Shown: positions 28,544 through 36,871 of the stretch, in pieces
Position numbering within the stretch: the first letter of the stretch is position 1
Layout of the letters: each line of letters starts with the position of its first letter
Assembly: GCA_021779095.1 (NCBI GenBank)
Contig: JAJYBI010000032.1
Span: forward strand, 1-42,148
Origin: Deltaproteobacteria bacterium
GTDB taxonomy: Bacteria; Desulfobacterota; Desulfuromonadia; Geobacterales; JAJYBI01
Direction of reading: 5' to 3'
DNA: 42,148 nt
Made by a program: the position numbers and the translations under genes
The notes under the pieces: generated by a model
What the model was told of the DNA's origin: nothing
Database searches by the model: none
What the model saw: the letters and a program-made list of their open reading frames with translations, nothing else

Positions 28544-28926
28544 TCCAGTATAACCAGATAACCGTCGGGATCGTAACACCACAGCTCCATCCCGCCATAG
28601 CGATGCCGTGTCAGAGGGATCAGAATCTCGATCCCCTCCTCCTCGAACGCATCGCGGATCTCTTCCAGACCGGCAACGACAAATCGAAGCGCAACCCCCA
28701 CCCCCCTCGGAAAGGTGGCCAACTGTTCCTCCAGCAGGGGGTGCTCCCGCACAACGGCGCTTTCCTCCGCAAAGACCAACTCACAACCGTCCTGCCTGAC
28801 AACCAGCATGTCCGGTGAACCGGGGGCGGTAATGATCCGGGATACGGGCAGTTCGAGAATGCCGCCGTAAAACGCCTCCGTCGTAGCGATATCATCGACG
28901 GTCAGTTGCAGCGAGAATGTCGACAC
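28528..28926 (-). CDS. VOC-family (glyoxalase/bleomycin-resistance fold) protein
   Basis: A 132-residue protein with the paired beta-alpha-beta-beta-beta modules of the vicinal-oxygen-chelate superfamily: FSLQLTVDDIATTEAFYGGIL at the N-terminus and ELWCYDPDGYLVILEEA at the end, with Glu in the usual metal position. Substrate cannot be told; glyoxalase I would need additional residues. It starts at GTG with AAGGAG six bases before. It is downstream of the CcdA-like gene. Confidence 0.8.
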   Translation of the reverse strand: MSTFSLQLTVDDIATTEAFYGGILELPVSRIITAPGSPDMLVVRQDGCELVFAEESAVVREHPLLEEQLATFPRGVGVALRFVVAGLEEIRDAFEEEGIEILIPLTRHRYGGMELWCYDPDGYLVILEEAVR

Positions 28927-28959
28927 CCGGCGCTCCTTGCTGGAGTCCCCGCACGTGGT

Positions 28960-29688
28960 TCAGCGACCGCCAAACCAGATCATGGCATATCGTGTCAGCA
29001 GGGTCAGGTAGTTGGTGAAGATCAGTACACCCACGACCACAAGGAAAAAGCCGGTCACAATCTCGAATACACGGATGTACTGCTTGAAGCGGTTGAACAG
29101 CGAGAGGAACTGGTGCATGGCCAGCGATGAGAGGAAAAACGGGATGGCAAGCCCCAGCGAATAGGCCAGCAACAGGCCGATCCCCTTCACAACCGTCGCC
29201 TCCGTTGCCGCCACCATCAGAATCGAGGCAAGGATGGGACCAATGCAGGGGGTCCAGCCGGCGGCAAAGGCCAGACCGACGATGAAGCTTCCAACATACC
29301 CTGCAGGTTTGCGATGAATGGTAAACCGCTTTTCGCCCAGCAGAAAATGGATAGGGAATATGCCGGTCAGGTGGATACCAAACAGAACGATCAACACCCC
29401 ACCGACCTTCCGAATCGCCCCCATATGCTCCTGCAGGAACATTCCCACATACGTTGCGGACGCCCCAAGCAAAACGAAGACGGTCGTGAATCCGGCAATG
29501 AACAACAGCGAGTGGAGCATCGTCTGTTGCCTGACCTCGTGGGTCGGATGTGCCTCCTGCAGATCAGCAAACGACAGACCGGTAATGTAGGTCACATAGG
29601 ACGGAATGAGCGGCAGAACGCACGGCGACAGAAACGACAGAAGTCCTGCGACAAAAGCACCGAGTACCGTAATGTGATCTGCTTGCAT
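28960..29688 (-). CDS. ccdA: CcdA/DsbD-type thiol-reductant membrane transporter
   Basis: A 242-residue protein with six membrane helices that moves reducing equivalents from cytoplasmic thioredoxin to periplasmic thiol proteins for cytochrome c maturation. The two conserved Cys sit in LSFLSPCVLPLIPSYVTYI and FAAGWTPCIGPILAS, the family's hallmark. The start at 29688 has AGGA six bases upstream; a TTG two codons earlier has none. It follows a TlpA/ResA-like gene, its expected partner, on the same strand. Confidence 0.9.
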   Translation of the reverse strand: MQADHITVLGAFVAGLLSFLSPCVLPLIPSYVTYITGLSFADLQEAHPTHEVRQQTMLHSLLFIAGFTTVFVLLGASATYVGMFLQEHMGAIRKVGGVLIVLFGIHLTGIFPIHFLLGEKRFTIHRKPAGYVGSFIVGLAFAAGWTPCIGPILASILMVAATEATVVKGIGLLLAYSLGLAIPFFLSSLAMHQFLSLFNRFKQYIRVFEIVTGFFLVVVGVLIFTNYLTLLTRYAMIWFGGR

Positions 29689-29740
29689 CGGCAATCCTGT
29701 TGAAAAATCTTACGTCGGTTCGGACAACAGAATAAAGGTA

Positions 29741-30283
29741 TCAGCGGGCAATGAGATCATTGAAAAATTTCAGCACAACGGGATCTCTCCAGTTCATTCC
29801 ACCCACAACTTTTTTAACGATAACACCTTTCCGGTCGATAACAAATGTTTCCGGCACGCCGGTCGTCCCGTACAGCCGACTGATGCTCCGGTCTGTATCG
29901 AGCAGTACCGGCAATGTCACACCCGACGCCTTGAAAAAGTCCTCGACTGCCTGTTTGCCGCCTTCATCGATGGACACAGTCACCATCTGGAACGACTTTT
30001 CTCCCGACATCTGCTTGTTGAGGGCCACCAGAGACGGGACCTCTTCACGGCAGGGAGGACACCAAGTTGCCCAGAAGTTGAGCAGGACAACCTTCCCTCT
30101 CAGGCTCGACAGTTTCAATTCGTGTCCGTCCAGATCTTTCAGGGAAAAATCGGGAGCCACGGCCCCTTCGACTCCCTCAAAGGCGAGCGGCTTGCTTTTG
30201 TTCGCCTCCTTGCCACTTTCACGTGAGCATCCGCAGCACAAGGCGATTCCCAGCAGTAATGCGATCAGAACAATACGCGACAT
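29741..30283 (-). CDS. TlpA/ResA-like periplasmic thioredoxin
   Basis: A 180-residue exported thiol-disulfide oxidoreductase. The N-terminal hydrophobic stretch (3-18) leads to a Cys-rich junction (CCGC at 16-19) that may be a lipoprotein site. The active site is WCPPC (Cys75, Cys78) in FWATWCPPCREE, followed by the cis-proline region. It is likely reduced by the CcdA-like protein downstream and acts in cytochrome c biogenesis, which fits the multi-haem lifestyle expected of this organism. Confidence 0.88.
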   Translation of the reverse strand: MSRIVLIALLLGIALCCGCSRESGKEANKSKPLAFEGVEGAVAPDFSLKDLDGHELKLSSLRGKVVLLNFWATWCPPCREEVPSLVALNKQMSGEKSFQMVTVSIDEGGKQAVEDFFKASGVTLPVLLDTDRSISRLYGTTGVPETFVIDRKGVIVKKVVGGMNWRDPVVLKFFNDLIAR

Positions 30284-30470
30284 TCCTGTAATCCCTCCGC
30301 AAAGCGCACAATTTTATTCCGGCACGAGAGGCCATCTCCCGGCAATACAGACGAAGAAACCCGGCGCACGCCCGGAAAACAAGTCATTTGTAGAAGATAC
30401 GGAAGGTAATTGCAAGTGCAAAGTGACCGTCGGGAACCGGCGAAAACAGACGTGGAGCCACTGACGTGCG

Positions 30471-30704
30471 TCAGTGGTGCCGGCAGTCCCGGAGCATCTG
30501 GCGGGATCTGACCGCAAGAGGGAGCAGCCTCTCGTGGCGACCGAGGACCTCTTCGAGGGATATGCCATCGTTTATGATAACGTCATCATCGGCAAAGCGG
30601 GTCGTGGCGATATAATGGCCATCTCCCGTGATGAACACAGCTATCGTGTAATGATCTCCCAGGAGTTCCACATCGGCCTGATGAACGAGTGTTTCATGTG
30701 TCAT
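30471..30704 (-). CDS. Hypothetical protein, 77 aa
   Basis: I do not recognise this protein. The short product (MTHETLVHQADVELLGDHY...) has no signal or membrane helix and reads as a small alpha/beta domain with acidic centre (FADDDVIINDGISLEEVL) and basic tail. A GGAGAGG site precedes the ATG at 30704; an in-frame longer version to 30764 is unlikely. It stands alone between the TlpA-like gene and the prenyl synthase, with 166 bases to the former and no shared operon evident. Confidence 0.6.
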   Translation of the reverse strand: MTHETLVHQADVELLGDHYTIAVFITGDGHYIATTRFADDDVIINDGISLEEVLGRHERLLPLAVRSRQMLRDCRHH

Positions 30705-30874
30705 GGCGCCTCTCCGTTCGACGAAAATGGCCCACCACGTTAGAACCAACACATAATACAGCAAGTTTCAGGCCAACGGCTGAATGCGGACGTGGGAATA
30801 GCCGGGCGGCAACATACTGACGGTGCGCGTTTTTATCCAATGCGCGAACGTCATCATTTGACGTAGTAGTGCGG

Positions 30875-31843
30875 TTATTTGGCGCGGGTCAGGACGTAAT
30901 CCGCCAGTTCAAGGAGGGCGTGCTTGCCGGGAGAGTCGGGGAAACGGGTGAGTGCAGCCTTGCTGCGGTCCACGTAGGCATGGGCGGCCGACACCGTGTA
31001 CTCGATGCCGCCGTACCGGTGTACGAGCGAAATGACATTCTGGAAATCCTGCTGCTCCAGAATCTCCTTCTCGATGACATCGGCAATCTGTTCACGTTCT
31101 TCTTGAGAGCAGTTAAGGAGGGTGTGGATCAGGGGAAGGGTGATTTTCCCCTCTTCCAGATCGTGGCCGATGCTCTTGCCGAACTCATCCTCATCGGCCA
31201 CATAATCCAGGATGTCGTCCATCAACTGGAAGGCGACCCCCAAATCCATGCCGTACTCGCTCAACGCCGTTTCCTGCTCCGGACTGGCGCTGCCGAGGAT
31301 GGCACCCGCCTGGCAGGCGGCGGACAGGAGTACGGCGGTCTTGTTCCGCACGACCTCTATATAGCGAGGCTCCGTCATATCGAGATCGCTGGTGCAAAGC
31401 AGTTGCAGGACCTCACCTTCCGCAATCATGGTCGTGGCACCGGAGAGCACCCGCAGTATATCCAGGTTGCCCGCCGCCACCATCAGTGAAAACGATTTGG
31501 AAAACAGGAAATCTCCCACGAGCACCGACGCCTCGTTGCCCCAGAGGGTGTTCGCCGAGGCTAGACCGCGCCGCAGATTGGCGTTGTCCACCACGTCGTC
31601 GTGCAGGAGGGTTGCGGTATGGATAAATTCGATTACACTGGCGAGGGGAATGTGACGATCACCGGCATAGCCACACAGCTTTGCGGAAAGAAGCAGAAGG
31701 GCGGGACGGATACGTTTGCCGCCGCTGGAAAGTACGTATTCGCCGACCTTTCGGATCAACGGTACATCCGACTGAAGATCCTGCCTGAACTGTAGTTCTA
31801 CGTTCTTGAGATCCTCGCCGATCAGTTCCAGCGCTGCGTGCAT
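30875..31843 (-). CDS. ispB: Trans-polyprenyl diphosphate synthase (octaprenyl type)
   Basis: Makes a long all-trans prenyl chain, presumably for menaquinone side chains. The 322-residue protein has the first Asp-rich motif LLHDDVVDNANLRRG and the second LMDDILDYVAD, plus GGKRIRPALL. The chain-length-determining residues before the first motif are small (IHTAT), consistent with C40-type products. The start at 31843 has a GGGGTGGGGG ribosome site; a longer in-frame ATG at 31870 is less likely. Confidence 0.9.
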   Translation of the reverse strand: MHAALELIGEDLKNVELQFRQDLQSDVPLIRKVGEYVLSSGGKRIRPALLLLSAKLCGYAGDRHIPLASVIEFIHTATLLHDDVVDNANLRRGLASANTLWGNEASVLVGDFLFSKSFSLMVAAGNLDILRVLSGATTMIAEGEVLQLLCTSDLDMTEPRYIEVVRNKTAVLLSAACQAGAILGSASPEQETALSEYGMDLGVAFQLMDDILDYVADEDEFGKSIGHDLEEGKITLPLIHTLLNCSQEEREQIADVIEKEILEQQDFQNVISLVHRYGGIEYTVSAAHAYVDRSKAALTRFPDSPGKHALLELADYVLTRAK

Positions 31844-31924
31844 TCCCCCACCCCTGTTGAATTTTCGCAATACTATCGGATTGTCGTCGGGGTTGTCAAA
31901 GCATTTCTGGGTGAGGAATCTTCC

Positions 31925-31953
31925 TTGCCTTAAAAAAATTGGTCACTTATAAT
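31925..31953 (+). promoter_or_regulatory. Consensus sigma-70 promoter of the REC-GAF gene
   Basis: TTGCCT (31925-31930) and a perfect TATAAT (31948-31953) with a 17-base spacer, giving a leader of about 65 bases. Confidence 0.7.
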
Positions 31954-32027
31954 GCCCGCACACGACGGTAAAGACCTCCCGACATGTATGGCACGGCACC
32001 TCAATTCAACCCATGGGGACATTGTAT

Positions 32028-32999
32028 ATGACCAGAGCAGCACATCATATTCTCGTTGTTGATGATTCCCACACGTTCCAGCAGGCCATGGCGCGCCTCC
32101 TCATTTCGCAAGGCTATCGCGTTACCTGTTCAAGTTCCGGTGAAGACGCCGCGAAAAAGTTGCAGTCAACCGAATTCGATCTGGTGCTGTCGGACATAAT
32201 CCTGCCGGGGATGAGTGGCCTGAACCTGTTGAAACTGATAAAGGAACATGCGCCGGATACGGAGGTCATCATCATCACCGGCAACGCTTCCAGCTTTACC
32301 GCTATCAAGGCACTCAGACTCGGGGCCTACGATTACATCGTCAAGCCGATCGACGACGAAACAATTCTCTACAATGTGGTAGAGCGTACGCTGGAAAAGC
32401 TGACCCTCACCCGGGAGAACCGCAGGCTCATTGAAAACCTTTCCGAGCAGAACCTCCGGCTCGAAAAAACCCTTTCCCTCATGAAAACCGTCAACCAGGT
32501 CAGTACCCTCATCGCGTCGTCACTGGACATCAGCGAAATTCTGAGTCTGCTGGTGGAACAGGCGGTGGAGAACCTGAAGGCGGAAAAGGGATATCTGGTC
32601 CTCATCGATCGCGCCAGCAACCGGTTCTCCATGAAGGTGAGTGTCGGCATAGACCATTCCCTTGCAAAGCAGTTCGGGATGGACTGCGACCAGGGGATAT
32701 CGGGGCTGGTGGCTAAAATGGGCGAGGCATTGAAACTCGGTGCGGACATCCCACTCGACCTGACCCAACGGATGCTGGAAGAGGACGAAAGCGGAGAGCT
32801 ATTCTCGACGCCCGGCATCCTGTCCGTTCCCCTGCGCCTGAAGGACAAGGTTGTGGGGGTCGTCAACGTCTCCGGCCGCACCACCGGCCGACCATTCACC
32901 GAGGAAGAAACCGAGTTCCTCAGTTCCCTGGCAAATCATGCGGCTATCGCGCTCAACAATGCGGGGGCATTCTACCGACTGCGCCGCGGCACCGCCTGA
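32028..32999 (+). CDS. Response regulator with receiver, coiled-coil and GAF domains
   Basis: A cytoplasmic signalling protein of 323 residues without a DNA-binding or enzymatic output. The receiver domain (about 8-125) has phospho-acceptor Asp in FDLVLSDIILPGMSG and Lys in IVKPID. A coiled coil (about 128-165, NRRLIENLSEQNLRLEKTL) leads to a GAF domain (about 168-315). Such proteins usually relay a signal by dimerisation or ligand binding. The start is at 32028 (MTRAAHHILVVDD) with GGGGA nine bases before; an in-frame ATG at 32013 would overlap that site. It is followed by the CoA-binding gene 34 bases on. Confidence 0.82.
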   Translation: MTRAAHHILVVDDSHTFQQAMARLLISQGYRVTCSSSGEDAAKKLQSTEFDLVLSDIILPGMSGLNLLKLIKEHAPDTEVIIITGNASSFTAIKALRLGAYDYIVKPIDDETILYNVVERTLEKLTLTRENRRLIENLSEQNLRLEKTLSLMKTVNQVSTLIASSLDISEILSLLVEQAVENLKAEKGYLVLIDRASNRFSMKVSVGIDHSLAKQFGMDCDQGISGLVAKMGEALKLGADIPLDLTQRMLEEDESGELFSTPGILSVPLRLKDKVVGVVNVSGRTTGRPFTEEETEFLSSLANHAAIALNNAGAFYRLRRGTA

Positions 33000-33033
33000 C
33001 CGGCCCACACCCCGCATTTACGGAGGAGATACC

Positions 33034-33435
33034 ATGGACGACCGGATCGCAAAATTTCTCACATCACCCGTTTTCGGCGTTGTCGGAGCATCGAAAAACC
33101 GCGACAAATACGGCAATAAGGTGCTCCGCTGCTATCTCATGAACGACAGGACTGCCATCCCCGTCAATCAGCATGAAAAGGAGATCGAAGGGATTCCCTG
33201 TGTCGCCTCGGTTACCGACCTGCCGGATGATGTGAAGAGCATCTCCATCATCACCCCGCCGGCGGTCACCGAACAGGTGGTTGACGCGGCGATCGCCCGG
33301 GGTATCGAAAACATCTGGATACAGCCGGGTGCCGAAAGCATCAGAGCGGTAGAAGCATGCCGTGCCAAGGAAATCAATGTCATTGCCGACGGCAGTTGCC
33401 TTCTGGTAGTACTCCGCTATAGGGAGGCCCACTAA
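33034..33435 (+). CDS. CoA-binding domain protein
   Basis: A 133-residue single-domain Rossmann protein of the CoA_binding_2 family: FGVVGASKNRDKYGNKVLR at the N-terminus and IENIWIQPGAE at the centre are diagnostic. It lacks the ligase domains of succinyl-CoA synthetases, and its role is unknown; structures of relatives show CoA or nucleotide bound. GGAGGAG precedes the ATG. It sits between the REC-GAF gene and the aminotransferase in one directional run. Confidence 0.85.
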   Translation: MDDRIAKFLTSPVFGVVGASKNRDKYGNKVLRCYLMNDRTAIPVNQHEKEIEGIPCVASVTDLPDDVKSISIITPPAVTEQVVDAAIARGIENIWIQPGAESIRAVEACRAKEINVIADGSCLLVVLRYREAH

Positions 33436-33472
33436 TTTTCCGTCCGGGCTGCCTTCAAAGGGAGGGAGTGCA

Positions 33473-34657
33473 ATGAAATTCCCGATCTCCCCCCACATCC
33501 GGAAGGTGCACCCGCCCCCCATCTCCGAGGTAAAGGGGTGGCTTGCCGGCTGCACACCAGACTTGCCATTGGTGGACCTCTGCCAGGCGGTGCCCGACTA
33601 CCCGCCCCATGCTGATCTCACGGACCACCTGAAGCAGCTCCTCGACGACCCGCTCATGGCTAAGTACTCTCTCGACGAAGGGCTACCCGAGGTGCGGGAG
33701 ACCGTCTGCGAACGCTATCGCCGACGGTACGGTGCCGCCCTCAATCCCGCCCAGATCTGCCTTACCATCGGCGCCAGCCAGGCGTTCTGGCTCGCCGTGA
33801 CTGTCCTCTGTCGGGCGGGCGACGAGGTCATCGTCCAGCTCCCCGCCTACTTCGACCACCCCATGGCGCTACAGGCGCTGGGCATCCGCTGCGTCTACGC
33901 TCCGTTCCACGAGGAAACCCACGGGATGCCGGACATAGCCGACATTGCCAGGCGGATCACGCCGCGCACCCGGGCCATCCTCCTTGTCACCCCCAGCAAC
34001 CCCACCGGTGCCATTATCCCACCGGAAGCGCTGGAAGAGCTGTTCGAGCTGGTCCGTAACCATAACATCGCCCTCGTGCTGGACGAAACCTACGGCGACT
34101 TCATCCCCGGCGGCGCCCCGCCGCACGGACTGTTCGCCCGGCCGGACTGGAGCGGCAACTTCGTGCAGGTCATCTCCTTCGGCAAGACCTACGCCCTCAC
34201 CGGCTATCGGGCCGGTGCGCTCGTCGCGGCAGAGGCGTTCATCAACCAGGCGCTGAAGGTCCAGGACTCCATGGTGGTCTGTCAGCCGCGCATCACCCAG
34301 CACGCCATCCGGTACGGCATCGAACATCTGGACGGCTGGGTTACGGCGAACTGCGCCATGATGGCTCGCCGCCACGACCGGTTCGTCGCTGAGTTCAGCC
34401 AGCCGGGAAATCCGTTCACCCTCGCGGCCAGCGGCGCCTTTTTCGGCTGGGTGCACCACCCTTACGCAGGCCGGACCGGCCGGCAGGTCGCCCGCATGCT
34501 CGTAGAAAAGGCGGGAGTGCTCACCCTCCCCGGCGAAGTCTTCGGTCCGGGGTTGGAAAACTACCTGCGGCTCGCCTTCGGTAACATCCACGACGAGGCA
34601 ATTTCCGGGGCGGTCCGACGGTTCCGGGAATGCGCCGGTGAGCCACCTGCCGGCTGA
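33473..34657 (+). CDS. PLP-dependent class I/II aminotransferase
   Basis: A 394-residue fold-type I aminotransferase. Landmarks are GASQAFWLAVTVL (PLP phosphate region), VTPSNPTGAIIPPEALEEL, LDETYGDF and the Schiff-base lysine in SFGKTYALTGYRAG. Amino-acid substrate is not readable from sequence. It has a strong GGAGGGAG site. It begins a run with the cysteine-rich protein and the radical SAM gene downstream, which may or may not be functionally linked. Confidence 0.85.
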   Translation: MKFPISPHIRKVHPPPISEVKGWLAGCTPDLPLVDLCQAVPDYPPHADLTDHLKQLLDDPLMAKYSLDEGLPEVRETVCERYRRRYGAALNPAQICLTIGASQAFWLAVTVLCRAGDEVIVQLPAYFDHPMALQALGIRCVYAPFHEETHGMPDIADIARRITPRTRAILLVTPSNPTGAIIPPEALEELFELVRNHNIALVLDETYGDFIPGGAPPHGLFARPDWSGNFVQVISFGKTYALTGYRAGALVAAEAFINQALKVQDSMVVCQPRITQHAIRYGIEHLDGWVTANCAMMARRHDRFVAEFSQPGNPFTLAASGAFFGWVHHPYAGRTGRQVARMLVEKAGVLTLPGEVFGPGLENYLRLAFGNIHDEAISGAVRRFRECAGEPPAG

Positions 34658-34722
34658 CCGCACCGACCGGCAGCCCCAAGAACGGTAGAGACTGCAACGA
34701 CACTATTTCTCAAGGTAAATTC

Positions 34723-35457
34723 ATGGTTGATAAGGTCCCCTCCTCCACATCGATATCCAATGATCCCGCCGCCGGCTGCCTTTTGTGCAGCGCCGACCTG
34801 GTCTACAGGGACGCACAGTCCGTTATCCCCTGTGCACTTTGCGGCGAGGAGCTCTCCACTTCCGCCGTCTGTGCCAACGGCCACTTCGTCTGCGACCGAT
34901 GTCACAGTCTCGGCGCCCTCGACCTTATCCAGCACTACTGCAGCATGAGCGACTGCACTGATCCGGCAACCATGGCCCTGCAGCTCATGCGGCAGCCGGT
35001 GCTGAAGATGCATGGTCCCGAGCACCACTACCTGGTGCCGGCGGTCCTTATCACCGCCTGGTGCAACCGGCATGACGACACGGAAAAATCTGCTAAACTC
35101 AAGACTGCCCGTCAGAGGGCGGAAGACGTCAAGGGGGGATTCTGCGGGTTCCACGGCACCTGCGGCGCCGCCATGGGAGCAGGTATCGCCTGCAGCATCA
35201 TCACCAGCGCAACACCGCTCTCCGGTGATCCCTGGCGGCTGGCGAACCTGATGACCGCCACCTGCCTCGCGGCCATCGCCGAGCCGGGCGGTCCCCGCTG
35301 CTGCAAGCGGGATACCTTCCTTGCCCTGCAGACGGCCATCGCATTCCTCAACGACCAACTCGACACCGGATTGCCCATTCCAAAGCTGATCCGGTGCGGT
35401 TTCACCGGCAGCAACCGTGAATGTATCGGCCGTCGCTGCCCGTACTTCCCGGGTTGA
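34723..35457 (+). CDS. Cysteine-rich protein, DUF5714-like
   Basis: A 244-residue soluble protein with 19 cysteines. The N-terminal third has paired knuckles CLLC, CALC, CDRC and CSMSDC that look like metal-binding ribbons. The middle contains GFCGFHGTCGAAMGAGIACS, reminiscent of redox-active C_GCAxxG families, and the C-terminal end has RCC and CIGRRCPYF. I recall this architecture as DUF5714, of unknown function. It lies directly before the AhpD-like and radical SAM genes on the same strand, suggesting a joint redox or metal/metalloid task; inferred only. Confidence 0.7.
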   Translation: MVDKVPSSTSISNDPAAGCLLCSADLVYRDAQSVIPCALCGEELSTSAVCANGHFVCDRCHSLGALDLIQHYCSMSDCTDPATMALQLMRQPVLKMHGPEHHYLVPAVLITAWCNRHDDTEKSAKLKTARQRAEDVKGGFCGFHGTCGAAMGAGIACSIITSATPLSGDPWRLANLMTATCLAAIAEPGGPRCCKRDTFLALQTAIAFLNDQLDTGLPIPKLIRCGFTGSNRECIGRRCPYFPG

Positions 35458-35479
35458 CACCACAGCCTCTGGAGAGAAC

Positions 35480-35812
35480 ATGAACAGCTACTACGATCCG
35501 GCAGACCTGCCGAAATTCGGCGACATCGGCAAGGAGGCGCCGGAGCTGGCGCGGAAGTTCTTCGATTACTACGGCAGCGTCTTCGCAGAAGGTGCCCTCA
35601 CCGAGCGGGAGAAGGCGCTCATCGCCCTGGCCGTCGCCCACGCCGTGCAATGCCCCTACTGCATCGACGCCTATACCGTCGCCTGTCTGGAAAAGGGCTC
35701 GAGCCTCGAAGAGATGACCGAGGCGCTCCACGTCGTCACCGCCATCCGCGGCGGCGCCTCGCTCGTCCACGGCGTGCAGATGCGGAAGATCGCCGAGAAG
35801 CTGTCGCTGTAG
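35480..35812 (+). CDS. AhpD-like (carboxymuconolactone decarboxylase fold) protein of the ArsS-associated type
   Basis: A 110-residue alpha-helical protein of the CMD/AhpD family. The active-site CxxC is CPYC (Cys58, Cys61) but the usual His four residues on is Tyr65, and a further Cys69 follows, so this is not a canonical AhpD peroxidase. Its pattern agrees with the peroxidase-like protein repeatedly paired with ArsS-type radical SAM proteins. It has GGAGAG before the ATG, and ArsS-like coding starts 41 bases downstream, supporting co-transcription. Confidence 0.8.
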   Translation: MNSYYDPADLPKFGDIGKEAPELARKFFDYYGSVFAEGALTEREKALIALAVAHAVQCPYCIDAYTVACLEKGSSLEEMTEALHVVTAIRGGASLVHGVQMRKIAEKLSL

Positions 35813-35853
35813 CCGATTCAACGCTTCTGAATCCGCAAGCGGCTCGGATAGGT

Positions 35854-36810
35854 ATGAACAACAACGCCTTCAAACATACCCTCGATGCCCGGGGGCTCAC
35901 CCTGACCCGCGGCAGAACCGCCACCCTGCAGGTGAATACGGGACTCATCTGCGACCTCGCCTGCCGGCACTGCCATCTGGAGGCCGGGCCGGGACGGACG
36001 GAGACAATGAGCGCCGCGACGGTGGAGGAGGTCATTGCCTGCGCCGACCGGTGCGGTTTCGCCACCGCCGATATCACCGGCGGCGCACCGGAACTGCTCC
36101 CCCACCTCCCTCGTCTCGTGGCAGGGCTCGCCCCCCAGGTGGACCGACTCATCGTTCGCACCAACCTGGTGGCGCTCTCCCGTCCAGAAGCTGCACATCT
36201 CCATGAACTGTATCGCCGGCACCGGGTGGCAATCGTCGCATCACTCCCCGCCGTCAATGCGGGGCAAACGGAGGCTCAACGTGGTTGCGGTGCGTGGGAG
36301 ACGAGCATCGTCATGTTGCAAAAGCTGAACGAACTCGGATTCGGCAGAGCCGGAAGCAGTCTTGAGCTGGATCTGGCGACCAACCCGTCGGGGGCTTTCC
36401 TGCCGCCCGGCCAGATCCAGGCCGAGCGCCGGTTCCGGTCGGACCTGCAGCGGCGTTTCGGCATCACCTTCAACTCCCTGTTCTCCTTTGCCAACGTGCC
36501 GCTGGGACGCTTCCGCAGCTGGCTGGAAACCTCCGGCAACCTGGAAACCTACCGGGAGCGGCTCGAAGGAAGCTTCAACCCCGTCACCCTCCCCGGCCTC
36601 ATGTGCCGCACCTTCATCTCCGTGGACTGGGACGGATACCTGTACGACTGCGATTTCAATCTGGCGGCAGGGCTGCCCCACGGCAACCGCAGGCTGCACA
36701 TCTCGGAACTGAGCGAACTGCCGCCGGAAGGGACGGCAATCCCCACGGGCGAACACTGCTACGCCTGCACTGCCGGCGCGGGGTTCACCTGCGGTGGAAG
36801 CATCGAATAA
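35854..36810 (+). CDS. arsS: Radical SAM protein, ArsS-like (rSAM/selenocysteine family, Cys form)
   Basis: A 318-residue radical SAM enzyme with the cluster motif CDLACRHC (Cys33, Cys37, Cys40) binding a [4Fe-4S] cluster and SAM. After the barrel come [15 protein letters not shown] and the C-terminal [14 protein letters not shown]. This is the layout of the family that includes ArsS of arsenosugar synthesis, several members of which use selenocysteine near the C-terminus; here all positions are Cys codons and no in-frame UGA is needed. ArsS joins a 5'-deoxyadenosyl group to a methylated arsenic species; no arsM gene is in the window, so substrate is uncertain. The ribosome site (GGATAGG) is weak. 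Confidence 0.75.
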   Translation: MNNNAFKHTLDARGLTLTRGRTATLQVNTGLICDLACRHCHLEAGPGRTETMSAATVEEVIACADRCGFATADITGGAPELLPHLPRLVAGLAPQVDRLIVRTNLVALSRPEAAHLHELYRRHRVAIVASLPAVNAGQTEAQRGCGAWETSIVMLQKLNELGFGRAGSSLELDLATNPSGAFLPPGQIQAERRFRSDLQRRFGITFNSLFSFANVPLGRFRSWLETSGNLETYRERLEGSFNPVTLPGLMCRTFISVDWDGYLYDCDFNLAAGLPHGNRRLHISELSELPPEGTAIPTGEHCYACTAGAGFTCGGSIE

Positions 36811-36871
36811 CAGGGCCTGTCACAACAGGCGCAATAGTGCTGCAAAAGAATCAACCATCTCGGAGGAAACC

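Noticed and set aside
35854..36810. Possible in-frame selenocysteine codon in the ArsS-like gene
   Set aside because: The frame is open to a TAA stop with Cys codons at all C-terminal positions; no internal TGA and no SECIS-like need.
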